The notes under the pieces: generated by a model
Database searches by the model: none
What the model was told of the DNA's origin: nothing
Seen by the model: only the letters and a program-made list of their open reading frames with translations
Source of the DNA: Nostoc sp. CMAA1605
Lineage (GTDB): Bacteria; Cyanobacteriota; Cyanobacteriia; Cyanobacteriales; Nostocaceae
Assembly: GCF_021596505.1 (NCBI RefSeq)
Contig: NZ_PJIZ01000011.1
Span: 1-64,000 of the forward strand
Length of the DNA: 64,000 nt
Reading direction: 5' to 3'
Shown: positions 19,539 to 29,906 of the stretch, one piece after another
Numbering within the stretch: the first letter of the stretch is position 1
Layout: each line of letters starts with the position of its first letter
Translations under genes and position numbers: made by a program

Positions 19539-19611
<73 letters not shown>

Positions 19612-19783
19612 TTGCTTTTAAGATTTCTTGGCAGTTAGGATATTGTTTCGCCGAGAGACGCAAAGCCGCAAAAAATTGATAGTTCACTTTACTCAAAAAG
19701 CTTAATTCATCCCACATTTATGCAACGTCAGCTTTTCTTCTTAGAGGAGAGAGGTAAATATTTAGTGTTGATGGTGTTTAAGT

Positions 19784-20362
19784 ATGACAGCTTTAACTTT
19801 ACAATTACCTCCTAATCTGCAATTTACTGATGAGGAATTTGCTCAAATTGTTGCTGTGAATAAAGAATTGCGGCTAGAGTTAACTGCTGAAGGGGAATTA
19901 ATTATTATGTCACCTACTGGGGGAGAAACTGGAAACCGAAATTTTGATTTATTAGGTCAAATATGGTTTTGGAACAGTCAACATCAGCTAGGAAAAGCGT
20001 TTGATTCTTCTACTGGGTTTAAACTACCAAATGGGGCAACTCGTTCGCCTGATGCGGCTTGGATAAGAATAGAAAGATGGGAAGCTTTGACACCAGAACA
20101 AAGAAAGAAATTTCTCCCTTTGTGTCCTGACTTTGCAGTGGAATTAGTTTCGGAAACCGATGATGTAGAAGATACTAAAGCGAAGATGCAAGAATATTTA
20201 GCCAATGGTTTACAACTCGGTTGGTTAATTAATCCTAAAGATAAACAAGTAATAATTTATCGCCCCAATCAAGCACCAGAATTTTTACAATCTCCCACAA
20301 GTTTATCAGGTGAAGATGTTCTCCCTGGTTTTGTTTTAAATTTACAACAGATTTTTGCTTAG
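19784..20362 (+). CDS. Uma2 family (DUF820) PD-(D/E)XK-fold protein
   Basis: A 192-residue member of the Uma2/DUF820 family, abundant in cyanobacteria. The restriction-endonuclease-like core is visible: an early EGELIIMSPTGGETG strand, TRSPDAAWI (catalytic Asp), FAVELVSETD (Glu) and KMQEYLANGLQLGWLI. The biological role of these single-domain proteins is unknown; they occur in dozens of copies per genome. It lies between tRNA-Lys and the WYL regulator of the CRISPR locus and is convergent with the latter. Confidence 0.85.
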   Translation: MTALTLQLPPNLQFTDEEFAQIVAVNKELRLELTAEGELIIMSPTGGETGNRNFDLLGQIWFWNSQHQLGKAFDSSTGFKLPNGATRSPDAAWIRIERWEALTPEQRKKFLPLCPDFAVELVSETDDVEDTKAKMQEYLANGLQLGWLINPKDKQVIIYRPNQAPEFLQSPTSLSGEDVLPGFVLNLQQIFA

Positions 20363-20413
20363 ATGACTGATTATCTGGATGTTACCGAACAAACTTTTAA
20401 TCATGTTGGGTTT

Positions 20414-21373
20414 TCAACCCAAATTTAATTGACCAAAGTAGTTGTCAAGGGCTTTTTGATGAGCATCTTGGATTTGTTGTGCTATCCAAGGCGGATTTAA
20501 AACAGTGGCACTTGCGCCGTAGTGTAACATTCTTTGATTAAACCAAAAGATAAAGTCTTCCTGAGCCAGAATATCAACGTATTCTGTGTTTTCTGGGGAA
20601 GAGATGATTTTTTCATGGGGTCGGCGGGGTTTATAGGTGGCTAAAGCACCTGTGAGTCGGTAGGTAATATCTATGGTGGGGAATTTACTGTAAATCCAAG
20701 GTGTTTGGGAAGCTGCACCAACGCGGATGATCCGATCTACTCTAAAGGCTGAGTTTTGTTCCACATTGGGTCTAGTGGGAATATGGCGACTAAACCAGTC
20801 TGGAACTAAGGCAAATAAATATAGTGAACCATCATGCAATCTCAATTCTGATTTGTCTACGTCCCAGTGTCTTTCTTCACCCTTGCTGTTGCAATACCAA
20901 ATGACAAAGCGGCGTTTTTGTTGTAGGCGTTGTTGTAATTCTTGTAAAACGGCATCTAAATTTTCTTCGCTATAGTTAGCTGGAGGATGAAAATCTGCTG
21001 CTAAATTGGGGATGTTGGTTTTGTTGAAGTTCCCAATGCGCCAGATGTGACCAGCTTGAGCCGTAAAACCCATGTCTGAAAGCAATTCTGCTGCCATTGC
21101 TAAGGCTTGTTGCTGTTCTGTTGACAAAATCACTGGAAATTTCGATTCTATCAACTCATAGGGACGATTGGGCGCGCTTTTGATGTCAAATCCAGAGTCT
21201 CTGAGTTTAGTAATGGTGCGAGCAATTTTTTGGGATAAATCTCCGGCTGCAAAACCGCGATCGCCTAATGCAATAATTAATTCTGCTTTCTTGTGTGGTT
21301 TTTGCGCCAGTAGTTTCAATATCTCTAAAGCAAACCCCAATTGGTTAGAGTTAATATCATTTTTTGATACCAT
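20414..21373 (-). CDS. WYL-domain transcriptional regulator of the CRISPR-Cas locus
   Basis: A 319-residue protein with an N-terminal winged-helix region (~10-75: LEILKLLAQKPHKKAELIIAL and following) and a WYL domain (~150-230: FVIWYCNSKGEERHWDVD). WYL proteins are ligand-responsive regulators often found beside CRISPR-Cas operons. It is divergent from cas3 with about 50 bases between starts, an ideal place for autoregulation plus cas control. The start MVSKNDINSNQ (21373) is preferred because the longer frame would run almost into cas3. The regulatory role is inference from family and position. Confidence 0.85.
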   Translation of the reverse strand: MVSKNDINSNQLGFALEILKLLAQKPHKKAELIIALGDRGFAAGDLSQKIARTITKLRDSGFDIKSAPNRPYELIESKFPVILSTEQQQALAMAAELLSDMGFTAQAGHIWRIGNFNKTNIPNLAADFHPPANYSEENLDAVLQELQQRLQQKRRFVIWYCNSKGEERHWDVDKSELRLHDGSLYLFALVPDWFSRHIPTRPNVEQNSAFRVDRIIRVGAASQTPWIYSKFPTIDITYRLTGALATYKPRRPHEKIISSPENTEYVDILAQEDFIFWFNQRMLHYGASATVLNPPWIAQQIQDAHQKALDNYFGQLNLG

Positions 21374-21424
21374 CTCTATTTTTTTGTGTATTAGACTTGT
21401 GACAACATACACCACAAGCTTAAC

Positions 21425-23542
21425 GTGAAAATTAAATTACTGCCCCTCTATTCCCAACTTAACCCAGGAGTTGGGGCTTGTCCTCTTGGTTGTACGGAGA
21501 CTTGCCAAGTCAAAAAGCAAGCTCCTAATTTTGGACAGGGTTCTGCTTGTCCTTTATCTTCCCACCAAGCCGAAACTTATGCCGCCGTTCTCAAAGGAGA
21601 ATCGGAAGTTATCTTTAACACTTCAGCCACAGGTGATGGTAAATCTCTAGCAGCTTATTTGGCGGGTTTACTTAACCTTGATTTGCGAGTCATTGGACTG
21701 TACCCGACTATTGAATTAGTCACAGACCAACAAAAGCAAGTTTTCGGCTATTATGAACAGTTTAACCCACAAGGACAGTCATTGATTGACATTCTTTATG
21801 GTGCTGAGTTAGCCCGCAGGGTAGAGCAAGGACAAAAAGGTAACAAATTTAAGGAATTACTGCTGACATTTAAGCAAAAACACGTTATCTTGACTAATCC
21901 CGATATTTTTCATTTAGTAGCGCATTTTCGCTATCTCAACCCTGCTTATAATCGGGCAGAGTTACCGATTACTTTGGCTAGAAATCTCGATTTATACATT
22001 GCTGATGAGTTTCATATTTTTGGTGTGCATCAAGAAGCCGCAATTCTCAACAGTATGCTATTAATTCGTCATAATCGCCCGAAAAAGCGTCCGATGCGTT
22101 TCTTGTTTACTTCTGCGACTCCTAAGCCAGAGTTTATGAAAATTCTCAAAACTGCTGGTTTTAAGGTGACGGAGGTGTCAGGAAATTATCAAAGTGAGTC
22201 TACACCTGGATTTCGGCAAATATGCCAAGCTGTTAATTTGGAGTTTGTCCAGTTAGACCAAGATACTGATTCTTTAAGCTGGTTAACAAAAGAAGCTGAA
22301 AATATTCGCACCCTTTTAGAAGCCGAAGGAAGGGGACGGGGGCTAATTATTCTCAACTCCGTCGCCTTGGTAAGTCGGGCTGTGCGTCAACTCCAGGCTT
22401 TACTTCCTGATGTGATTGTGAGGGAAGTTAGCGGACGAATTGACCGACAAGAAAGGGCGATAACCCAAGGTGATTTAGAAAATGCAACCCAATCAGTTTT
22501 AGTGGTGGGAACTTCTGCGGTTGATGTGGGTGTAGATTTTAAGATTCATTTGCTGATTTTTGAGGCGAGTGATTCTGCTACTTTTATTCAACGCCTCGGT
22601 CGTCTCGGTCGTCATGCTGGTTTTTCAGCTTACCAAGCTTTTGTATTATTACCTAACCGTACTCCTTGGATTATGGCGAGACTGAAAGAGAAGTTAGCAG
22701 ATAAAGAAGAATCCAGTCGTCTGGAGTTCCGCGAAATTATTACCGAAGCCTTCGATCCTCCCAAAGAGTTTGAACGATACCGCGAATATTGGGGCGCACT
22801 CCAAGCCCAAGGTTTGTTAATTAGTATGAGTCCCAAAACAACAGGAGTCATGCAACCCCTACAAACCAGCATGGCGGAAGATTTGCGGCGGGTTTATGGA
22901 GAACAATTAGATAAAAAACGCGGACATTGGTTTAACTTGGGGAATGATTCCACGGGGAAAGCTATCCAAGAAGAACTATTGAGATTTCGGGGAGGTTCAG
23001 ATTTACAAGCTGCTGTTTGGGATGAAGGACGCTTTTATACTTACGATTTGCTGAGATTGTTACCCTATGCAGAAGTGGAAATCATTAATAGAGAAGAATT
23101 TATCCAAGCTGCACAACAAGCCAACCATCCCGCCACAGAATTTCCAGAGAAATATATTCAAACTTATCTAAAAGTCCAACGTTGGTCTGATCAAAGATTC
23201 CCCATCAGATTAGAATGCGATCGCGGTACAGATGAACTCAAACAATGTACCCTTTCCCTCATCGATAGACTTAGCATCGCCGGACACCCCCAAGCAGAAG
23301 TCGGTCGCTGTCTCCGTAAACAAAAACTCCTCACCTTCCTAGTCCAAGTCAATCGCACCCCAGATACCAGCCATTGGGACATTAGCCGCGCCCTACACCT
23401 CAACCCCACCTTCGGACTATATCGACTAACAGACGCTGACGAACAAAGCCACGCCTGCGCCTTCAACCAAGATGCACTCCTTCTAGAAGCCCTCAAATGG
23501 AGGATTCCCAAATGCGATCGCACAAAACCCTACATCTTTTAA
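21425..23542 (+). CDS. cas3: Type I-D Cas3 helicase (Cas3', no HD domain)
   Basis: A 705-residue SF2 helicase. Walker A TSATGDGKS (Lys73), DEFH box at 194-197, SAT motif TSATP at 229-233, and motif VI QRLGRLGRH. There is no HD nuclease; in type I-D that activity sits on Cas10d, which is the next gene. The N-terminus has four cysteines (19, 23, 27, 42), a possible zinc or cluster site. The start is GTG (21425). It is the first gene of the operon; the spacer to cas10d is 21 bases and contains two TTTTGAA heptamers. Confidence 0.92.
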   Translation: MKIKLLPLYSQLNPGVGACPLGCTETCQVKKQAPNFGQGSACPLSSHQAETYAAVLKGESEVIFNTSATGDGKSLAAYLAGLLNLDLRVIGLYPTIELVTDQQKQVFGYYEQFNPQGQSLIDILYGAELARRVEQGQKGNKFKELLLTFKQKHVILTNPDIFHLVAHFRYLNPAYNRAELPITLARNLDLYIADEFHIFGVHQEAAILNSMLLIRHNRPKKRPMRFLFTSATPKPEFMKILKTAGFKVTEVSGNYQSESTPGFRQICQAVNLEFVQLDQDTDSLSWLTKEAENIRTLLEAEGRGRGLIILNSVALVSRAVRQLQALLPDVIVREVSGRIDRQERAITQGDLENATQSVLVVGTSAVDVGVDFKIHLLIFEASDSATFIQRLGRLGRHAGFSAYQAFVLLPNRTPWIMARLKEKLADKEESSRLEFREIITEAFDPPKEFERYREYWGALQAQGLLISMSPKTTGVMQPLQTSMAEDLRRVYGEQLDKKRGHWFNLGNDSTGKAIQEELLRFRGGSDLQAAVWDEGRFYTYDLLRLLPYAEVEIINREEFIQAAQQANHPATEFPEKYIQTYLKVQRWSDQRFPIRLECDRGTDELKQCTLSLIDRLSIAGHPQAEVGRCLRKQKLLTFLVQVNRTPDTSHWDISRALHLNPTFGLYRLTDADEQSHACAFNQDALLLEALKWRIPKCDRTKPYIF

Positions 23543-23563
23543 TTTTGAATTTTGAATTGATTC

Positions 23564-26521
23564 ATGCTCACACTACTACAAACCCTACTCATAGAAACCC
23601 TCCCATCCGACACCGACCCAATTTTACAAACCTTCATCCAAACCATTCTCCCCGCAATGGAAAGAGAATTTGGATTAATTCCCGCAATGGGAGGGTCAGA
23701 AACAGCCCACTATCAAACCCTCATCAAACAGGGCGATCGCTATGCAAATGAAAACGCTAAACGCTGGGCTACAAAACCCGACCAAAGCCTCTTAGTTCAC
23801 GTCCTCAATGGACTATTAACAGCCTGGAATCTCAGCCTTTATTTACCCCAACACCGACAACTCAAAGAAGCCGAAAAACGCTTACTATGCTTAGGTTTAA
23901 CCCTACACGACTACAACAAATATGTACGGGGTCAAGGCGAAGAACAACCACCACCAAAAGCCCACGAAATTGATGCAATCATTAACTTATGCCGTGAATT
24001 AGGCGAAAAACTAGACTTTCAACTGTTTTGGGATCAATGGCAAGATTATTTACTAGAAATTGCCTATCTCGCCCAAAATACTCAATTTAGCGTTGATAGT
24101 AACTCGATTCTTTCTAACTGGGAGAACGATGAACGCCAATTTACTCTAGATGACCGTCGTTTGAATGATGTCTTACGTCACCTATTAGCCTTTGGTGATG
24201 TGGCAGTTCACATGGGCGACCCCGCAGAGGTTGTCACCACCACAAAAGGCGATCGCCTCCAAGATCATCTCGACTGGCTCAACATTCCCCAAAAATTGGT
24301 TTACCATCGCCTGCGGGATTGTCGGGGTTTAATTACCAACCAAATTCATAACGCCGTCGTCAATTTTGCCCGTCAGTTGGGATGGAATCCGATTCTTTAT
24401 TTTGCTCAGGGTGCAGTATATCTCACTCCCACGGATGTAATCACACCCGACTTAGCAGATATTCAAACGGCTGTGTGGGAAAGTCTGATTCGAGGCGATG
24501 AAGACAACAATCAACTAGGATTAGCCGCATACTTCCAACGCGGTGATGTGGGTTTTGTTCGTGATGGGAAGGGAATGAAAATTGCTCCCCAGACTTTAGA
24601 GTTGTTTACCCCTGCTGACTTGATTCGTCTACTTCCTAGCGTCGTACAAATCAAAGTCGCCAATGTCAAATCTCCAGCTACACCCAAGCGGTTAGAAAAA
24701 TTAACTCTCACGGATGCAGAAAAAACCTTTTTATTACAAGGTGCAGATATTCGGGCTGATAGATTAGCCGAGTTGATTATCTTGGCACAACGAGAATTTT
24801 TTGAAGGTAGTCAAGACTACATACCTTGGATGCTGTCAGCTTTGGAATTGCAAGGCACAATATCACCAGAACAAACACAGGTACAATCAGGGGGTGTAAA
24901 TTATGGCTGGTATCAAGCCGCAGCCCATTACATAGCAACTCACGCCACCTTAGACGAGGGACAGGTAAAAGACTTTTTAGGAAAATTAAGCGATCGCCTC
25001 GCTACTTGGGCAGAGCAAAATAATTTACTCAAAGCCAATAGTAGTCCTACTTATGAGGCTTTTATTCACTACTTAGCTCAATATTTGGAGGTTTATCCCT
25101 CTAATCAGCCAGCAGTTGAGTTTGCTAATGAACTAAATACATATTCTTTAGCAAAAGTCAATAATCAAGCCATTTGTTCTTTAAGTGCAGGCGATCCTGA
25201 TGCTGAGGATCAACTAGATACTGTCGTCCTATTCAAACCCCAACAATACAGCAACAAAAACGCCTTGGGAGGAGGACGCATTAAACGGGGTATTTCTAAA
25301 ATCTGGTCATTAGAAATGCTGATGCGTCAAGCCTTTTGGACTGGTGCGTCGGGAAAATTAGAAGAACAACAGCCTGTATTTTTATATATCTTCCCGGCTT
25401 ACGTCTACTCACCCCAAGTTGCTGTCGCAGTGCGGCGACTGGTGAAGGAACTCAAACGCGTCAACCTGTGGGAAGTCCGCAAACATTGGTTAGATGGGGG
25501 GATGCAATATAGCGGACTGCAAACTTTGTCTTGGCGGGATGAGGCGGAAATCGGTAGATATGGTGATAGTTACTCCCGTGCAGACTTGCCATTTATGGCA
25601 ATGACTTATACCACTACCAGGGGTAAAACTACTACAGATGCTTGGGTAGAACCGAGTTTTTTAGCCTTAGCATTACCTACACTTTTAGGTGTGAAAGTAG
25701 TTGCTACAAGTAGTCCTGACCCACTTTACGCCAGCGACCAAGAATTTGTAGAGTCAGCCAAACTAGACGGGGCGGCGGGATTTTGGCAAATATTAGGTAT
25801 AAATCAAAACCTACGATTGCAGGATTTAGCACCAGCCTTAGAACGGCTATTGATAGCTTACAGCATTCATTTAGAGTTTCGCAGTTCCCCACCGGATGCA
25901 CGTTGGCAAGCCTTGAATGGGACAGCCAGAGATTTAGCCACCGATGTATTAAATGTATTTGCGATCGCTAATGAAGGAATCCGCGAAAACAAACGAGAAC
26001 CAAGCCCAGAAGATGTTAAACGTATTTGGAAATATGCCCAACTCTGGATAACAGGAGATCAAAAGATGACCGAAAAATTGCAATTAATTGAACGCTTGGT
26101 AAAAGAGTATCGCCAATTTTATCAAGTGAATGTTGGGGAATCTAGTCATGCAGTTTTACTCCCACTGGCGAAAGCTTTGGAAGTAATTTTGACAGTTCCC
26201 GAACAGATAGCGAGAGAAGACGTAATTTTGCAAGCGGCGGGACAACTCAATGATGCACTAGAACGACAAGAAGTTTATAAACGCCCGTTTTTAATGGATA
26301 AATCCGTCGATATTTCCACACGTAAAGCCCAGGAATTAGCAGCAATTCATACCTTTATGACAACCTGCGTAGATGAATTATTCTTGGGACTTTATAAAGG
26401 CGATCGCGCTTTACTCCAAGAAAACCGCAACCGCATTAAATCCGGTGCTGAATTTGCTTATCGCTTGTTAGCTGCACAAGAAAAACAAACCGAAAAAACA
26501 CAAACTAAAGGAGAAAAATAA
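23564..26521 (+). CDS. cas10d: Type I-D large subunit Cas10d (Csc3) with N-terminal HD nuclease
   Basis: A 985-residue signature protein of type I-D. The N-terminal HD nuclease is seen in LLVHVLNGL (His79) and LTLHDYNKY (His115-Asp116). No GGDD motif is present in the palm region, as expected for Cas10d, so cyclic oligoadenylate synthesis is unlikely. It is the large subunit of the Cascade-like complex and nicks target DNA together with Cas3. It abuts csc2 exactly: stop TAA and ATG are adjacent, indicating translational coupling. Confidence 0.92.
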   Translation: MLTLLQTLLIETLPSDTDPILQTFIQTILPAMEREFGLIPAMGGSETAHYQTLIKQGDRYANENAKRWATKPDQSLLVHVLNGLLTAWNLSLYLPQHRQLKEAEKRLLCLGLTLHDYNKYVRGQGEEQPPPKAHEIDAIINLCRELGEKLDFQLFWDQWQDYLLEIAYLAQNTQFSVDSNSILSNWENDERQFTLDDRRLNDVLRHLLAFGDVAVHMGDPAEVVTTTKGDRLQDHLDWLNIPQKLVYHRLRDCRGLITNQIHNAVVNFARQLGWNPILYFAQGAVYLTPTDVITPDLADIQTAVWESLIRGDEDNNQLGLAAYFQRGDVGFVRDGKGMKIAPQTLELFTPADLIRLLPSVVQIKVANVKSPATPKRLEKLTLTDAEKTFLLQGADIRADRLAELIILAQREFFEGSQDYIPWMLSALELQGTISPEQTQVQSGGVNYGWYQAAAHYIATHATLDEGQVKDFLGKLSDRLATWAEQNNLLKANSSPTYEAFIHYLAQYLEVYPSNQPAVEFANELNTYSLAKVNNQAICSLSAGDPDAEDQLDTVVLFKPQQYSNKNALGGGRIKRGISKIWSLEMLMRQAFWTGASGKLEEQQPVFLYIFPAYVYSPQVAVAVRRLVKELKRVNLWEVRKHWLDGGMQYSGLQTLSWRDEAEIGRYGDSYSRADLPFMAMTYTTTRGKTTTDAWVEPSFLALALPTLLGVKVVATSSPDPLYASDQEFVESAKLDGAAGFWQILGINQNLRLQDLAPALERLLIAYSIHLEFRSSPPDARWQALNGTARDLATDVLNVFAIANEGIRENKREPSPEDVKRIWKYAQLWITGDQKMTEKLQLIERLVKEYRQFYQVNVGESSHAVLLPLAKALEVILTVPEQIAREDVILQAAGQLNDALERQEVYKRPFLMDKSVDISTRKAQELAAIHTFMTTCVDELFLGLYKGDRALLQENRNRIKSGAEFAYRLLAAQEKQTEKTQTKGEK

Positions 26522-27541
26522 ATGACTATTCTTAACACCATAAAACCAGAATTTCAAACAGCTTTCCCCCGTTTAGCATCTGGCAAATACGTTCACTTTT
26601 TAATGGTGCGTCACAGTCAATCCTTCCCCGTATTTCAAACCGATGGCGTTTTGAATACAGCCCGCACCCAAGCAGGAATTACTACCCAAGAAGCCATCAG
26701 TCGCTTAGTCATGTTCAAGCGTAAGCAAGTAAGTCCTGAGCGATTAGTTGGTAGGGAGCTTTTACGCTCGTTGAATCTCATAGACTCAGAAGACAAGAAA
26801 GTTGAAAACTTTTGTAGATACGGTGCAGAACAGTTTTGCGGGAAATGTCCAGACTGTGTAATCTATGGTTTTGCTGTTGGTGATAGTGGTTCAGAACGCT
26901 CAAAAGTTTACTCTGATTCTGCGTTTTCTCTCAGTGTATATCAAGAATCTCACAAGAGTTTTACTTTTAATTCTTTAAGTGAATCAGGAACAATGATGTT
27001 AGATTATGATGACCCTAAAAGGAGCGAAAGTAATAAAGTACGTTCATCAATCAATGAACTGGATCATATATTACCAGAAATTACCTTTCCCACAGTAGAA
27101 ACCCTCCGCGACCCCACCTATGAAGGCTTTTTATATGTGTTAGGAAACCTGATGCGGACTCGTCGCTACGGCGCACAAGAATCAAGAACAGGGACAATGG
27201 CAAATCATATCATTGGCATTGCCTTATGTGATGGCGAAATATTCAGTAACCTCCACTTTACCCAAGCCTTGTATGATGCCTTAAAACCAGATATTAACGC
27301 CCCAATTGCCGACATTCTCAACAAAGCCACAGAAGTGACAACCAACTTACTCAACCAAGAACCCATTCGGAAAACTCAAGTCATTACCGGTTCTCAATTA
27401 CATGATTTATTGAGTGAAGTCGCAACCATTTATCAAGATGAAACTCAATTACGGGATACACTGAATACTTTGTATCAACAAACCAAAGTTTACGCAGAAA
27501 CCTACGGCGCGATCGCAGGTAAGAAAGGGAAAGGGAAATAA
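26522..27541 (+). CDS. csc2: Type I-D backbone protein Csc2 (Cas7d)
   Basis: A 339-residue Cas7-family RNA-binding protein that polymerises along the crRNA. The start [28 protein letters not shown] is typical of Csc2. A zinc-finger-like insertion has [15 protein letters not shown] (about residues 99-113). A poly-G-rich tandem repeat of ~160 bases begins directly after its stop and separates it from csc1, unlike the tight spacing elsewhere in the operon. Confidence 0.92.
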   Translation: MTILNTIKPEFQTAFPRLASGKYVHFLMVRHSQSFPVFQTDGVLNTARTQAGITTQEAISRLVMFKRKQVSPERLVGRELLRSLNLIDSEDKKVENFCRYGAEQFCGKCPDCVIYGFAVGDSGSERSKVYSDSAFSLSVYQESHKSFTFNSLSESGTMMLDYDDPKRSESNKVRSSINELDHILPEITFPTVETLRDPTYEGFLYVLGNLMRTRRYGAQESRTGTMANHIIGIALCDGEIFSNLHFTQALYDALKPDINAPIADILNKATEVTTNLLNQEPIRKTQVITGSQLHDLLSEVATIYQDETQLRDTLNTLYQQTKVYAETYGAIAGKKGKGK

Positions 27542-27720
27542 GGCAGGGGGGCAGGGAGCAGGGGGGGCAGGGGGGGCAGGGGGAGCAGGGGGGGCAGGGG
27601 GAGCAGGGGGAGCAGGGGGAGCAGGGGGAGCAGGGGGAGAAAAATACAATGCCCTATGCCCAATGCCCTATGCCCAATGCCCCATGCCCAATGCCCAATT
27701 CGCAACCAAGAGAGCTAACA
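27542..27720. repeat. GCAGGGGGA tandem repeats and CCAATGCC units inside the cas operon
   Basis: About 100 bases of (GCAGGGGGA/G)n (27545-27637) followed by CCCTATGCC/CCAATGCC octamers (27650-27705) lie between csc2 and csc1. Minus-strand proline-rich frames across it are composition artefacts. Confidence 0.85.
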
Positions 27721-28446
27721 ATGATAATTTACGAATGCAAACTAACCCTCCACGACAATGTATTTTTTGCGACTCGTGAAATGGGGATTCTCTATGAAAC
27801 CGAAAAATATCTGCACAATTGGGCGTTGAGTTTTGCTTTCTTTGAAGCAGAGTATATCCCAAAACCTTATCGACTTAAAGGGGCGATCGCTCAAAAACCT
27901 AGTTATTTAGACGCAAGTCAAGAGCAAAATCTGTTACATCTCAACCAAGCAGGAATTTATGTTTTTCCCGCTTTACCTGTGGTTTGGTCTTATCAAGTCA
28001 ATACCTTCAAAGCCGCACAAGTCGCCTACTATGGTAAATCTGTGCAGTTCGGTGGCGATGGTGCGAAACGTAATTATCCCATTAATTACGGTCGTGCTAA
28101 GGAATTAGCCGTAGGTAGTCGGTATAAAACCTATATTATCGCTAGTGCAGATGTGATAATTCCCCATTGGGTAAGATTGGGTAAATGGTCGGCGAAGGTA
28201 CAAGTTGAAACCACAAAAATTACAGAATGGAAGGAACGCTCTGGACAATATATCAGTAAGCATCCCTTAAATCCCTTAGACTTACCCCCATCATCCAGAC
28301 TACTACTTTACAACCGCATTGTCATGCCTCCTGTAAGTTTAGTTAGTCAAGCGCAACTGACTGGCGACTATTGGGAATTACCTGATAAAACCTGTTTACC
28401 TGCTGGAGTCTCCTATGGTGCTGGAACTGATATCATCACCGCCTAA
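27721..28446 (+). CDS. csc1: Type I-D Csc1 (Cas5d)
   Basis: A 241-residue Cas5-family protein that caps the 5' handle of the crRNA in the effector complex. It starts MIIYECKLTLHDNVFFATREMG (ATG 27721); an upstream in-frame start is encoded by the octamer repeat and was rejected. The 3' end overlaps the cas6 start by 32 bases, implying coupled translation. Confidence 0.88.
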   Translation: MIIYECKLTLHDNVFFATREMGILYETEKYLHNWALSFAFFEAEYIPKPYRLKGAIAQKPSYLDASQEQNLLHLNQAGIYVFPALPVVWSYQVNTFKAAQVAYYGKSVQFGGDGAKRNYPINYGRAKELAVGSRYKTYIIASADVIIPHWVRLGKWSAKVQVETTKITEWKERSGQYISKHPLNPLDLPPSSRLLLYNRIVMPPVSLVSQAQLTGDYWELPDKTCLPAGVSYGAGTDIITA

Positions 28447-29242
28447 ATCCACTAGTCTATATGCTGTGGTAATTCAACTGGGTGCGACTTCGGGAAAAAT
28501 TATCCCTGCTAGTCTGGGGAGAGCAATTCATGCTCAGGTTATGGACTGGCTGAGATTAGCAGATCCGCAAACCGCAGATATTATCCACCGCGCACAAGTT
28601 TCACCCTTTAGTGTTTCCGGCTTGATGGGATACCGTCGTCAACCCCGAACCAAACCAGGCGATGATTTTATTTTTCGCATCGGTTTGCTAGATGGAGATT
28701 TGATTGAGCCATTATTAAAAGGTATAGAACTTTGGCACAGTGAACGACTCAATTTGGGTGAATGTCAGTTTGTCTTACGCGGTTTTTATACTTTACCTGG
28801 TACTCATCCTTTAGCAGATATTTCTGATTACAACACACTAGCAAATATAGACAACATCTCTGAAGAAATCACACTAAAATTTCTGTCTCCGACTAGTTTT
28901 AAGCAAGCTAAAAAAGTACAACCTTTTCCCTTACCAGAGTTAGTATTTGATAATTTGTGGCGACGTTGGAATACTTTTGCACCCCCAGAATTAAAGTTTC
29001 CGGCTGTAGAATGGAATGCTCAAATTGCAGCTTTTGAACTGAAAACCTATGCTTTAAAGTTAGAAGCTAGCGCAGAAATTGGGGCTGAAGGTTGGGTGAA
29101 ATATCAGTTTTTAGAGCCAGAAGCAGCGAGAATTGCGACAGTATTAGCTAATTTCGCCAGCTTCGCCGGTGTCGGACGTAAAACCGCGATGGGGATGGGA
29201 CAGGTATCAATTCAAAATTCAAAATTCAAAATTCAAAATTAA
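28415..29242 (+). CDS. cas6: Type I-D crRNA endonuclease Cas6
   Basis: A 275-residue RAMP protein that cuts the CRISPR transcript within the repeat. The Gly-rich C-terminal loop FAGVGRKTAMGMGQV is the family signature; a candidate general-base His is within GRAIHAQVMDW near the N-terminus. The last ~11 residues (IQNSKFKIQN) come from three TTCAAAA heptamers, so the native stop after GMGQVS has been replaced by repeat-encoded sequence. Confidence 0.9.
   Translation: MVLELISSPPKSTSLYAVVIQLGATSGKIIPASLGRAIHAQVMDWLRLADPQTADIIHRAQVSPFSVSGLMGYRRQPRTKPGDDFIFRIGLLDGDLIEPLLKGIELWHSERLNLGECQFVLRGFYTLPGTHPLADISDYNTLANIDNISEEITLKFLSPTSFKQAKKVQPFPLPELVFDNLWRRWNTFAPPELKFPAVEWNAQIAAFELKTYALKLEASAEIGAEGWVKYQFLEPEAARIATVLANFASFAGVGRKTAMGMGQVSIQNSKFKIQN
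29206..29242. repeat. TTCAAAA heptamers within the cas6 3' end
   Basis: Three to four TTCAAAA units form the end of the cas6 frame and end at its TAA. Confidence 0.85.
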
Positions 29243-29272
29243 GAAATTTAGATTTATATTGACTATGCGCTT

Positions 29273-29875
29273 ATGACAGAAGACTACTTGCCCCTAGCGT
29301 ATCTTAACGCTTGGGAATATTGTCCACGCCGATTTTATTTGGAATATGTGTTGGGTGAAATGGAAGACAATGAACATATTATTTTAGGTCGCCATATTCA
29401 CCGCAATGTGAATGAAGAAACCACATTTCAAGAGGGAGAAACCCTAATTCATCAACAACAATGGGTGTGGAGCGATCGCCTAAAAGTTGCTGGTATTATT
29501 GATGCTGTGGAAGAATGCGACGGTCAACTTATCCCAGTGGAATACAAAAAAGGCAAGATGGCACAGCATCTTAACGATCATTTTCAACTGTGTGCAGCCG
29601 CTTTGTGTTTAGAGGAACGCACTGGACACACTATTACCTATGGTGAAATATTCTATCACGCTAACCGCAAAAGACAGACAGTAGCATTCACCCCAGAACT
29701 CCGGCAAATGACAGAACAGGCAATTTTACTAGCTCAACTTGCTGCCTATAAAGCTATGCCTGCACCAATTGACCACACCAAGAAATGTAAATCATGTAGT
29801 TTACAAAATATTTGTCTACCTGTTGAAGTTAGGCAATTACAAAAATCCCATCTCTCCACAAGCGACGATTTTTAA
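29273..29875 (+). CDS. cas4: Cas4 exonuclease
   Basis: A 200-residue RecB-like nuclease of the adaptation module, which trims prespacers and selects the PAM. Four cysteines for a [4Fe-4S] cluster: Cys17 (EYCPRRF) and three in CKSCSLQNIC near the C-terminus. The nuclease core shows GRHIH, AGIIDAV (Asp) and VEYKKGK (Glu, Lys). It is spaced 30 bases from cas6 and 31 from cas1, consistent with one operon. Confidence 0.92.
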   Translation: MTEDYLPLAYLNAWEYCPRRFYLEYVLGEMEDNEHIILGRHIHRNVNEETTFQEGETLIHQQQWVWSDRLKVAGIIDAVEECDGQLIPVEYKKGKMAQHLNDHFQLCAAALCLEERTGHTITYGEIFYHANRKRQTVAFTPELRQMTEQAILLAQLAAYKAMPAPIDHTKKCKSCSLQNICLPVEVRQLQKSHLSTSDDF

Positions 29876-29906
29876 CCTCATTCACCAACTATTTCACATC
29901 TAATAT

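Noticed and set aside
23564-26521. Cyclic oligoadenylate synthase activity in Cas10d
   Set aside because: No GGDD motif is visible, in line with the inactive palm domain of type I-D Cas10d.
27449-27705. Proline/leucine-rich minus-strand proteins
   Set aside because: Both frames are translations of the GCAGGGGGA tandem repeat and overlap the csc2 3' end.
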